The position numbers were made by a program, and so were the translations under genes. DNA of 64,000 bases from assembly GCA_021770445.1 (NCBI GenBank), contig JAETQY010000005.1, positions 177,185 through 241,184 of the forward strand, in the 5' to 3' direction. The notes below the pieces were generated by a model that worked only from the letters and a program-made list of their open reading frames with translations, did no database searches and was not told the origin of the DNA. The DNA is from Bacillota bacterium. Its GTDB lineage: Bacteria > Bacillota > Clostridia > Oscillospirales > Oscillospiraceae. This document shows positions 46,796 to 55,441 of this stretch, piece by piece (position 1 is the stretch's first letter; every line of letters begins with the position of its first letter).

Positions 46796-48169
46796 CTATT
46801 TTCCGACGCAGAATTTGGAGAAGATGCGGTCGGTCACATCCTCCCGGACAGACTGCCCGGTGAGCTCCCCCAGGGCGGCCAGGGCCTCCTCCACGTCGGC
46901 GAGGAGGGCATCGGGGGTAAAACCGGCTGTGAGCGCCTCCCGGGCCCTGTGGACGGCCTCCCGAGCCCGGGAAGCCGCCTCCTCCTGGCGGGCGTTGGTG
47001 AGGATCTGGCCGTAGCCCCACCAGAGGTCCTGGGGAAAGGCGCAGGAGATCTCCTGGCACAGCTCGTCCAGATATCTGGTCCTAGCGCTCACCGTCACCG
47101 ATGGAGGCAGCTCCATGTTCACAACAGGGATAGGTGCGGAGGGCAGGTCCCCCTTGGTCCACACCAGAATGGTGGGAGCCAGAGCCATGGCCTCCCGGAG
47201 CAAGGCAAAGTCCTCCTCCTGGGCGGGCTGGGAGGCGTCGATGAGCACCAGAATCAGCCCCGCCTCCTTCATGGCCCTCCGGGAGCGCTCCACCCCCAGC
47301 TTCTCCACCGGGTCCTCCGTGTCCCGCAGGCCGGCGGTGTCGATGAGCCGCAGGGGGACGCCCCCCAGCTCGCACCGCTCCTCCACTGTGTCCCTTGTGG
47401 TGCCGGGGACATCGGTGACGATGGCCCGGTCCCAGCCCAGCATGGCGTTGAGTAGGGAGGACTTGCCCGCGTTGGGTCGACCCACAATGGCGCAGGGCAC
47501 CCCATCCCGCAGCAGCTTCCCCCGGCCGCAGGAGGCCAGCAGCACATTCAGCTCCCCCTCCTGGTCGGCCAGGGCCTCATCCAGCGTCTCCAGGCGGAAG
47601 GGGTCGATATCCTCGTCCGGGTAGTCCAGCACGGCGTGGAAGTGGGCCATCACGTCCACCAGCGCGGAGTAGATGTCCCCGATCTTTTTCGACAGCGCCC
47701 CGGCCAGCTGGCCCGCCGCGTGACGGGCCCCCTCCCGGCTCTGGGCCTCCAGCAGATCGCCCACCGCCTCCGCCTGGGCCAGGTCCAGCCGGCCGTTGAG
47801 GAATGCCCTTCTTGTAAACTCTCCCGCCCGGGCCTGCCGGGCCCCGGCGGCAAAGAGAGCCTCCAGCCCCAGGGTCAGCACCATGGGGGAGCCGTGGCAC
47901 TGAAATTCCGCCGTGTCCTCCCCGGTGTAGCTACTGGGGCCCAGACTGTAGGTGCACAGCACCCGGTCGATGGCCTGTCCCCCGCTGTCCAGCAGGTCGC
48001 CGTAAACCAGCTCCCGGGGGGCGTGGTCCCGCAAACCCTTGCGCCCCAACGGTTTAAAGCATCTCTCGGCAATAGGCACAGCCTGGGGTCCGGACAGGCG
48101 CAGGATGCCGATGGCCCCGGGCCCCGGGGGAGTGGAGATGGCGGCGATGGTGTCGGGATGGATAGGCAT
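46796..48169 (-). CDS. mnmE: tRNA uridine-5-carboxymethylaminomethyl(34) synthesis GTPase MnmE
   Basis: DTIAAISTPPGPGAIGILRLSGPQA, GRPNAGKSSLLNAMLG, C-terminal FCVGK. Confidence 0.96.
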   Translation of the reverse strand: MPIHPDTIAAISTPPGPGAIGILRLSGPQAVPIAERCFKPLGRKGLRDHAPRELVYGDLLDSGGQAIDRVLCTYSLGPSSYTGEDTAEFQCHGSPMVLTLGLEALFAAGARQARAGEFTRRAFLNGRLDLAQAEAVGDLLEAQSREGARHAAGQLAGALSKKIGDIYSALVDVMAHFHAVLDYPDEDIDPFRLETLDEALADQEGELNVLLASCGRGKLLRDGVPCAIVGRPNAGKSSLLNAMLGWDRAIVTDVPGTTRDTVEERCELGGVPLRLIDTAGLRDTEDPVEKLGVERSRRAMKEAGLILVLIDASQPAQEEDFALLREAMALAPTILVWTKGDLPSAPIPVVNMELPPSVTVSARTRYLDELCQEISCAFPQDLWWGYGQILTNARQEEAASRAREAVHRAREALTAGFTPDALLADVEEALAALGELTGQSVREDVTDRIFSKFCVGK

Positions 48170-48316
48170 GGAGCGCACTCCTTTCGCAATGCGGTGGAAC
48201 ATTCACTTTCCCTTGCAAAAACACCGCCGGGAAAAGTTTGTGTAATATTGATCCTTGACAAATGTTATGGAAACCTGCAAATGAATATTCACGGTTTAGA
48301 CAGTTGACATAACCGA

Positions 48317-48400
48317 TGTGGAAAAACCTGTGGACAATGTGGAAAACCCCTCTGTCTCAGGAAAAATAGCTGTTGAAATAACGGTGTAAAAAGTGGATAA
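48317..48400 (+). other. Cluster of four DnaA-box-like 9-mers
   Basis: TGTGGAAAA (48317), TGTGGACAA (48329), TGTGGAAAA (48338), AGTGGATAA (48392), each one mismatch from TGTGGATAA. Confidence 0.5.
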
Positions 48401-48498
48401 AAAACTGCATAGGGGGTGACAAAATAATTTTTACAGCCGGCGCGGCGCTGGAATTTCCTGGGCGGCACTCTCCGCGTTTTGCAGGAGAAGCACCACCA

Positions 48499-49260
48499 CT
48501 AGAGCCAAATGCCCCAGCCGTCATACCGGAAGGTGCCCGCGCCGTGGCGGAGCTTCCCTTCCGCTTTTAGCTGACGGAGAGCATCCCGCATCTTTGCCGG
48601 GGTATCCGCTGGGACCTCCAGCGCGTGATGGGCGGGCAAAACCCGCCGAGCCGGTAGGGTGGCCACCGTCTCCAGGGAGGCTAGGTACGCCTCCGGGTCG
48701 GTGGAGGGGTAGTAGGCAAAGAGGGTGTCCAGATAGACCAAATCGCCGGTGTACAGGCCGCCCCGGTCCGCCTCCCAGAAGCACAGGTGCCCCGGAGAGT
48801 GGCCCGGCGTATGGAGCACCTGGACGGTCCGTCCGCCCAGGTCCAGTATCTCGCCGCCCTTCAAAATCCGGGCGGGCGTCCCCTGGAACATCTCGTAGGT
48901 GCTCACATCGAAGTCTTCCGGCGGGTCGCAGCGGTCCAGTACCATCTCCCGGACGGTCTCAATGGACAGAGGGAACTCCCCCTGGAGCCAGGGCAGCTCC
49001 GCCTCATGGGCGTAGAAGTCGGGGAAGTACTTGTGCCCGCCGATGTGGTCCCAGTGAATGTGGGTAGCGATGGCGGTGACCGGCTTGTCCGTCAGCTGGC
49101 AGACCTCCTCGTAGATATTGCAGATACCCAGCCCGGTGTCGATAAGCAAGGCGCGGTCCTTGCCGATCAGGAGGTAGCAGTGGGTCTCCTCCCAGTGGTG
49201 GTATTCGCTGATAACCCAGGTGTCGGGGGCAAGCTGTTCGGTGGTAAACCAGGGGCGCAT
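48499..49260 (-). CDS. MBL-fold metallo-hydrolase
   Basis: ATHIHWDHIGGHKYF and LHTPGHSPGHLCFW. Confidence 0.93.
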   Translation of the reverse strand: MRPWFTTEQLAPDTWVISEYHHWEETHCYLLIGKDRALLIDTGLGICNIYEEVCQLTDKPVTAIATHIHWDHIGGHKYFPDFYAHEAELPWLQGEFPLSIETVREMVLDRCDPPEDFDVSTYEMFQGTPARILKGGEILDLGGRTVQVLHTPGHSPGHLCFWEADRGGLYTGDLVYLDTLFAYYPSTDPEAYLASLETVATLPARRVLPAHHALEVPADTPAKMRDALRQLKAEGKLRHGAGTFRYDGWGIWL

Positions 49261-49292
49261 AAAGAATCTCCTTTCACGTCTTCGTATGTAGG

Positions 49293-49490
49293 GGCAAAAA
49301 AGCCTCCTTTTGAAAGGAGGTGCCCCAGTGCGCACACTGGGGCGGAGGATTGTATTTCGCCGCAAGCGAAATGTGCGGAGCAAACAAGATTTCTGCAAAC
49401 TTTATTTACTTCGTACATTTTGCTTCGCAAAATACAATCCCCACCCGGCTTCGCCGGGAGCCCCTTTCAAAAGGGGCCTTTTGGGTGCAA
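49293..49490. repeat. Roughly 200-bp palindromic intergenic element
   Basis: AAAGCCTCCTTTTGAAAGGAGGTGCCCC ... GGAGGATTGTATTT ... AAATACAATCC ... GCCCCTTTCAAAAGGGGCCTTTT. Confidence 0.65.
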
Positions 49491-49500
49491 ATCTGCGGCC

Positions 49501-50889
49501 TTACAGCCTCTTGCAGATGGCCCTTGCGGCCTGGACGCCGGAGGCCCCGGCCTGAGCCAGACCCCGGGTGACCCCGGCCCCGTCGCCGGCGGCGAAAAAG
49601 TTGGGCAGGGCGGTCTCCAGCTCCTGGGTGAGCTGGAGGCGGGCGGAGTAGAACTTCACCTCGGCGCCGTAGAGCAGGGTGTCGTAGTTGGCGGTGCCAG
49701 GGGCGATCTTGTCCAGCTGGTAGATCATCTCGATCAGGTCGTCCAGCTGCCGCTTGGGCAGGGTGAGGGACAGGTCCCCGGGGACGGCGGCAGTGAGGGT
49801 GGGCCGGACGGTGGACTTGCTCATGCGGTGCTCGTTGGTGCGCCGGCCCCCCACCAGGTCGCCGAAGCGCTGGACCAGCACTCCGCCGGCCAGCATGTTG
49901 GACAGGGAGGCCACGTGCTTGCCGTAGCGGTAGGGCTCGTTGAAGGGCTTGGTGAAGCGGTTGGAGACCAGCAGGGCGAAGTTGGTGTTCTCGGAGCGGA
50001 GGGCGGGGTCGGCGTAGGAGTGGCCGTTGACGGTGTTGATGCCCTCCACGTTCTCCGCCACCACGTGGCCGTAGGGGTTCATGCAGAAGGTGCGCACGCT
50101 GTCGCCGTACTGCTTGGTGCGGTAGACCAGCTTGGACTCGTAGACCACGTCGGTGATGTGCTCGAAGATGACGGCGGGCAGCTCCACCCGCACGCCCACG
50201 TCCACCTGGTTGTTCAGCAGCTCCAGCCCCAGGTCCTTGCACTGGTTGGAGAACCACTCCGCCCCCGACCGGCCCGGCGCGGCGATGAGGTACTTGCACT
50301 GTACCTCGCCCCCGCGGGCCAGAATCAGGCGGTAGCCCTCGTCTGCCTTGGCGATGGAGGCCACCTCCGTGTTAAACCGGAACTCCAGCTTGTCCATCAA
50401 ACCCTCATAGATGTTGGTGAGGATGCGCAGGTTGTTCTCGGTGCCCAGGTGCTTGCACCGGGCCTGGAGCAGGTGGAGGTCGTAGGCCAGGGCCCGGCGG
50501 GCTAGCTTCCGGGCCGCCTCGCTCTCGGTGGAGTAGACCTCGGTGGTGGCCCCGTGGTGGACGTTGATGGAGTCCACGTAGTCAATGAGCTCCATCACAT
50601 GGGCGGGCTCCATGAAGTCAGTGAGCCAGCCGCCAAACTGGGTGGTGAAGTTGAACTTCCCGTCGGAGAAGGCCCCAGCTCCGCCGAAGCCGCACATGGT
50701 GTGGCACACGGGACAGTGGATGCACTCCTTCACCTTGCCCGCCACAATGGGGCAGCTGCGGTGGTAGATGTCCGCCCCCTGGTCCAAGGCCAGCACCTTC
50801 AGCTCGGGGTGGAGATGGGCCAGCTCGTAGGCGGCGAAGATGCCCGCCTCGCCGCAGCCCAGAATAATCACGTCGTATCTGGCGTTCAT
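49501..50889 (-). CDS. FAD-dependent oxidoreductase
   Basis: YDVIILGCGEAGIFAAYELAHLHPELKVLALDQG; C-terminal NFFAAGDGAGVTRGLAQAGASGVQAARAI. Confidence 0.92.
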   Translation of the reverse strand: MNARYDVIILGCGEAGIFAAYELAHLHPELKVLALDQGADIYHRSCPIVAGKVKECIHCPVCHTMCGFGGAGAFSDGKFNFTTQFGGWLTDFMEPAHVMELIDYVDSINVHHGATTEVYSTESEAARKLARRALAYDLHLLQARCKHLGTENNLRILTNIYEGLMDKLEFRFNTEVASIAKADEGYRLILARGGEVQCKYLIAAPGRSGAEWFSNQCKDLGLELLNNQVDVGVRVELPAVIFEHITDVVYESKLVYRTKQYGDSVRTFCMNPYGHVVAENVEGINTVNGHSYADPALRSENTNFALLVSNRFTKPFNEPYRYGKHVASLSNMLAGGVLVQRFGDLVGGRRTNEHRMSKSTVRPTLTAAVPGDLSLTLPKRQLDDLIEMIYQLDKIAPGTANYDTLLYGAEVKFYSARLQLTQELETALPNFFAAGDGAGVTRGLAQAGASGVQAARAICKRL

Positions 50890-50986
50890 GAGGTCTCCTC
50901 CTTTTGTACATGTATCCTGAGTATAACACAGCTCTGGACAAAACTCAACGGCCCGTCAATATCTGGCGGGCCGCATTTTGAAGTAT

Positions 50987-51382
50987 TCAGCTCTTTTCCT
51001 GGAAGCTGGCGCCGCAGGAGCGGCAGGTGACGGTGATCTGTCCCTTGCCTCTGGGCACCCGCAGCCGCTGGCCGCAGCTGGGGCACTTGAAGTAGACGTG
51101 CTCCTTGTCCCGGCGGATGTTCCGGCGCATATGGAACCAGCTGATCAACGGACCGGCGGCCTTCATAAATTTTGCGTTCTCCATCCGCCGCCGCTCTATG
51201 TTGCGGGAGAGCAGCCGAAACAGGGTGATCAGTAACAGGGCGAAGCTGATCCAGTACAGCGGCTCCGCCCGGACAAAGATAAACACCAGATAGAACAGCA
51301 GATACAGGCCCAGCAGGAACACATTCAGCGGGTCGTTCCCGTATCGGCCATACATAAATCGCTGAATTGCGTTGCGAATCAT
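50987..51382 (-). CDS. Two-TM protein with C-terminal zinc ribbon
   Basis: MIRNAIQRFMYGRYGNDPLNVFLLGLYLLFYLVFIFV...FKCPSCGQRLRVPRGKGQITVTCRSCGASF. Confidence 0.85.
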   Translation of the reverse strand: MIRNAIQRFMYGRYGNDPLNVFLLGLYLLFYLVFIFVRAEPLYWISFALLLITLFRLLSRNIERRRMENAKFMKAAGPLISWFHMRRNIRRDKEHVYFKCPSCGQRLRVPRGKGQITVTCRSCGASFQEKS

Positions 51383-51560
51383 CAAAGTGGCCTCCTTGGC
51401 TGACGAAAGGCGGCAGGCGTAAGCGCCTGCCAAAAATACAATTTATATGATAACCCTTCCGTGGAGGCCAGTCAAGAAGAAAATCGTAAACAATATGTTA
51501 ATTCCACCGCCTTTTCCCACTTTTCCGTCCGTCTGGCTCCCTCTGTAAGGGTGAAACCCC

Positions 51561-52814
51561 TTACAGAAGGATGCGCTCCGGGAAGGCCTCCCGGCGCAGG
51601 ATGCCCCACATCTTGTCAATATAGGACAGGGTGTAGAAATTCTCGTAGTAGTGGTAGAAAAACGCCCCCTTCAGGGTCATCTGCCAGACGCCGTCCTCCT
51701 CCGTCACAAGGCCCAGCAGCCTGGCGGCCCTCAGCTCCAGGCCGTACATCCGCCTCAGCGGGACGCCGAAAAACCGCTGAAAGTCCCTCTCGTCTACCCG
51801 GGTGCTGTAGGCAGTCCAGAAGAGATAGTACACCATCCGCTGGCGGAGGGAAAACCGCAGGGTCAGGGAGGTGGGAAGCACCCCGCGCTCCACCCGTCGG
51901 CAATACTCCTGGACGGAAAAGGTGTTGATCTTGAACTGCTCCCGCAGCAGGGTGGTGGCGGAGCAGCCGAAGCCCAGGAAGTTGTCCCGGGTCATGGAGG
52001 AGTACCGAGCCCCCGCCCGGCTAGAGAAGGTCCAGATGGAGGTACGGGTATACCCCTGCTCCAGACAGTAGGTGGTGATCTGGTCCAGCAGCCTCCGCTT
52101 CTCCCCCTTGTCCATTGCCGGGAGGGAGCTGGAGGTAAAGGTGAAGTCGATAAAGGGGTAGATGGCCACATGGTTTGCCCCGCCGGCAAAGGCCAGATCC
52201 ACATCCGTCCGCAGGTCCTGGAAGGTCTGCCCCGGGAGGGCGAAGATCAGGTCCATGGACACCGTCTCGAAGGGGACCTGCTCCAGGGCGGCCGACAGGG
52301 CGGACAAGTCCACCGCCCCGCGCCCCAGGAGGGTCTGATACTTCTCCTGAAAGGACTGCACCCCTATGCTGATCTTCGTCACGCCAGCCTCCTTCAGTGT
52401 CCGCAGGAGGGGGACGGTCACGTCGTCCGGGTGGAGCTCCACTCCGATCCCCTGGGTGACGGTGAAGTGCTCCCCTACCGCCCCGATGATCTCCCCCAGC
52501 CGCCCGGCGGCCAGGGCCGGGGTCCCGCCACCGAAGTACAGGCTAGTGACCTCCCGTCTGCCCTCCGTCTGGCCGCCCACCATGTGGATCTCCCGGATCA
52601 GGGCATTGATGTACTGATCGCACAGATCGGCGTTGTAGACCGTCTTGCAGTAGGGGCAGAAATTGCACAGGCTCCGGCAGAAGGGGATGTGGATATACAG
52701 CCCCAGCCCCTCGCAGTCCCCATAGGGGAGGACCTGGTCAAACTCGCCGGTGAATACAAAGGGTTTTACAGACCGGGTGAGCCACATCCGCGTTAAATTG
52801 GTGATGATCCCCAT
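51561..52814 (-). CDS. Radical SAM protein, coproporphyrinogen III oxidase/HemW-like
   Basis: GLYIHIPFCRSLCNFCPYCKT, YFGGGTPALA, ISIGVQSF. Confidence 0.88.
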   Translation of the reverse strand: MGIITNLTRMWLTRSVKPFVFTGEFDQVLPYGDCEGLGLYIHIPFCRSLCNFCPYCKTVYNADLCDQYINALIREIHMVGGQTEGRREVTSLYFGGGTPALAAGRLGEIIGAVGEHFTVTQGIGVELHPDDVTVPLLRTLKEAGVTKISIGVQSFQEKYQTLLGRGAVDLSALSAALEQVPFETVSMDLIFALPGQTFQDLRTDVDLAFAGGANHVAIYPFIDFTFTSSSLPAMDKGEKRRLLDQITTYCLEQGYTRTSIWTFSSRAGARYSSMTRDNFLGFGCSATTLLREQFKINTFSVQEYCRRVERGVLPTSLTLRFSLRQRMVYYLFWTAYSTRVDERDFQRFFGVPLRRMYGLELRAARLLGLVTEEDGVWQMTLKGAFFYHYYENFYTLSYIDKMWGILRREAFPERILL

Positions 52815-52825
52815 AGGCCCGCTCC

Positions 52826-53728
52826 TCAGATATAGTGTAAATAGGTCCGCAGCATCTCCCAGATGACCTTGATATTCCCCCGGAACAGCAGGGTATACTC
52901 GGCCACAAAGAAATAGCCGCACCGCTGGCACAGGCCGGGCACATGGATGCACCGCCCGCAGGTACTGAGCTGGCCGTCCTCCATCACCACGCACTGGTGA
53001 CAGGGGGTTGGGAACCGGTTGTCAATGAGGTAGGGGAAGGCGCTCTTCAGGTTGAACACAGGGGCCCCCTCCTCCATCATTTGGATGATATCGGCACAGC
53101 ACCAGGCCTTCTCCTCCCGGCTCAGGGCCAGCTCCTCCGTGTCCGGATAGGGAGTATGGAAGTTGAAGGACACCGCCCGGACGTTGGGCTCCTCCTTTGC
53201 CATCCGGCACACATGCCGAATGGCCCCCTTGTTGATCTGGTTGATGGCCATATAGAGACAGATGTTGTCGGAGGAGGCATTGCGGATATTCTCCAGGATC
53301 AGGTCGTAGGTGTCCCCCCGGATGGCGTTGTGCCGCTCCCGGTCCCCGTCCAGGCTGAGAAGGATCAGGTCGGCCTGGGGCAGGTCCAGAGGGTAGGTGC
53401 CGTTGGTCACCACATTGACAATGAGAAAGCCCAGCGCCCGGGCCTCGATGACCAGCTCCCGCAGTCCTCTCTCTCCGTCCCGCCATAGGAAGGTCTCGCC
53501 GCCGCAGAAAAACAGGATACGCACCCCCATCCCATACAGGCGGACCATCTCCTCTCTGATCTGCCCGTAGGGGTAGATCACGGCGGTGATGTTGTTCACC
53601 GAGCAGTGCTTACAGTGCAGGTTGCACTTGTCTGTCAGGATGATAGTACCCAGAATGGGGTCCTTTCTTCGGAACAGGATGGTTTTTACGCCGAACCCGG
53701 CCAGATGGACAAACGATGAAAGCTTCAC
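52826..53728 (-). CDS. Radical SAM protein (GTG start)
   Basis: IILTDKCNLHCKHCSVN CxxxCxxC motif; C-terminal Cys-rich CHQCVVMEDGQLSTCGRCIHVPGLCQRCGYF. Confidence 0.88.
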   Translation of the reverse strand: MKLSSFVHLAGFGVKTILFRRKDPILGTIILTDKCNLHCKHCSVNNITAVIYPYGQIREEMVRLYGMGVRILFFCGGETFLWRDGERGLRELVIEARALGFLIVNVVTNGTYPLDLPQADLILLSLDGDRERHNAIRGDTYDLILENIRNASSDNICLYMAINQINKGAIRHVCRMAKEEPNVRAVSFNFHTPYPDTEELALSREEKAWCCADIIQMMEEGAPVFNLKSAFPYLIDNRFPTPCHQCVVMEDGQLSTCGRCIHVPGLCQRCGYFFVAEYTLLFRGNIKVIWEMLRTYLHYI

Positions 53729-53793
53729 AGCCCCCGCCCCCTTTGCTCCAGTATAGCCGCCCCACCCCCGGCCTGTCTACCGGCTTAGGACAG

Positions 53794-53820
53794 TCGGTCG
53801 TTTTTGAGGGATAATCGGTC
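53794..53820 (-). promoter_or_regulatory. Direct repeat GACCGA x2, 21-bp period, upstream of radical SAM pair
   Basis: Minus strand TTATGACCGATTATCCCTCAAAAACGACCGACTGT; TATACT -10-like at 53750-53755. Confidence 0.5.
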
Positions 53821-53843
53821 ATAAACGAAAAAGGAGCGCCCTT

Positions 53844-53875
53844 GGGAGAGGTAACGTAAGGAAGTTACCTCTCCC
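53844..53875. other. Perfect hairpin near left boundary of mobile element
   Basis: GGGAGAGGTAAC-gtaaggaa-GTTACCTCTCCC. Confidence 0.6.
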
Positions 53876-53942
53876 TTATTATTTGTAGACAGCCGAAAGT
53901 GATTGAATTGCGGGGATATTCAACATATCGGAGGAAAGCATC

Positions 53943-54311
53943 ATGGCAAAGTCTACATTTGAACAAATGGGCGGAACTTACCGCCAAGAGGGAGAGTATT
54001 TTCTCCCGAACCTCACTGTGCCGGAAAGTGTTTCCATTGGTATCTGGGGCCAGCGGCGGAAACGGTATCTGCGAGAGCATAGAAAGGCACTCTACACCGC
54101 CATGCTGTTATCTGATAAACTAAACGATCACCTGACTGAAATCGACCAACAAGCTGAAAAAATGTTTCCTCAGCTTGTAAAGCAGATGGCAGGACAAGAG
54201 GATATCACCGAACAGCTTAAAGCAGATCATCAGATGGAATGGATAGGATTTATGAACGACATACGAAATAGAGCAATAGAAATTATAAATACAGACTTGA
54301 TCTACGTATAG
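53943..54311 (+). CDS. TnpV-family transposon-encoded protein
   Basis: MAKSTFEQMGGTYRQEGEYFLPNLTVPESVSIGIWGQRRKRYLREHRKALYTAMLLSDKLNDHLTEIDQQA. Confidence 0.85.
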   Translation: MAKSTFEQMGGTYRQEGEYFLPNLTVPESVSIGIWGQRRKRYLREHRKALYTAMLLSDKLNDHLTEIDQQAEKMFPQLVKQMAGQEDITEQLKADHQMEWIGFMNDIRNRAIEIINTDLIYV

Positions 54312-54320
54312 AGGATAGAG

Positions 54321-54362
54321 AAGGGTAGCAGAACAGCAATTGTTGGTTCTGCTACCCTTTTC
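54321..54362 (+). terminator. Terminator after tnpV
   Basis: AAGGGTAGCAGAAC / GTTCTGCTACCCTT perfect 14-bp stem plus T-rich tail. Confidence 0.8.
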
Positions 54363-54475
54363 CATATAAGCCAAAGCTTTCTTAGCAGAGCATCATTTTT
54401 GCTTGATGTTCAGGCTGATGTATGCTACAATAATAATGAAATTGTCAAATTATTTGTGGAAGATGAGGAATTATT

Positions 54476-55441
54476 ATGGGAATCAATAGAGATAGGCCAG
54501 ATTTATGGAAAGATGATATAATTCATTCCGTTGATTTGTACAATGATTGGTTTATGAAATTTGCGCCAAAAGCTTTTAGGGAAACACGTGTATCTACTGC
54601 AAGTAGTGTTGAGCGCGCATTATCTAATACAAATTATTTGCAAAACATTTCGGTGGAGCTGTTGCGAAATCATCCGGAAGTGTTACCCATATTAAGAATG
54701 TCCACGTGTCCGCCTATTGCAAGGGATAGACTTGTCGGTTTAGCTGGTGTAACAAAAAGCTTAGTAGAAAATATGGAAAATGTAAAAAATCCACATGTTT
54801 CTCCCCGAATGGCTACGGCGAGGTTGACCAGCGAACTTACTAAAATTGCTCGAATAATCAACCAAATGGCAGACCCAGATATTTTTATCTGGCTATCCGA
54901 AGGCCGTGTGCCTACTGAGGTAGAAGTTCAGCGCTCTGCCACTATTATTGCAGACAGATTGTGTGGAGCAGTTGCTGATCCTATTATTCGGAATGCTCAA
55001 GAAAAGCGCCAGCTTGCCGTTATAACAGAGTTCTTATGTGACAGAGGATATAGAGAGGCAAGTGTAGGAATAAAGTATAACGAAATGGTAGCAGGAACAT
55101 TCTCATTTCACACTAATGTTCCTGTATTGGTCGCAGAGGGAGCGGATAGCACCATAAACATACCTGTTGATGTAGCTGTCTTACCTAAAGCTGCCAAAGA
55201 CGGAGATTTTCCGTTGCTTATTGAAGCAAAATCAGCAGGTGATTTTACAAATGTAAATAAACGTCGTAAAGAGGAAGCAACTAAAATGCAACAGTTAAAA
55301 AACACATACGGCAAATCAGTTTCATATAGCTTGTTTTTATGCGGTTATTTTGATTCTGGATATTTGGGATATGAGGCCGCAGAAGGAATTGATTGGATAT
55401 GGGAGCACAGAATCATCGATTTGGAGCAGTTGGGAATCTAA
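54476..55441 (+). CDS. Restriction endonuclease, XamI-like
   Basis: Partner of overlapping adenine MTase; overall sequence resembles the XamI family; PLLIEAKSAGDFTNVNKRRKEE nuclease-like E-x-K core. Confidence 0.6.
   Translation: MGINRDRPDLWKDDIIHSVDLYNDWFMKFAPKAFRETRVSTASSVERALSNTNYLQNISVELLRNHPEVLPILRMSTCPPIARDRLVGLAGVTKSLVENMENVKNPHVSPRMATARLTSELTKIARIINQMADPDIFIWLSEGRVPTEVEVQRSATIIADRLCGAVADPIIRNAQEKRQLAVITEFLCDRGYREASVGIKYNEMVAGTFSFHTNVPVLVAEGADSTINIPVDVAVLPKAAKDGDFPLLIEAKSAGDFTNVNKRRKEEATKMQQLKNTYGKSVSYSLFLCGYFDSGYLGYEAAEGIDWIWEHRIIDLEQLGI

Noticed and set aside
48787-50505. 572-aa plus-strand ORF opposite the MBL and FAD oxidoreductase genes
   Set aside because: Antisense shadow crossing an intergenic repeat; no domain evidence.
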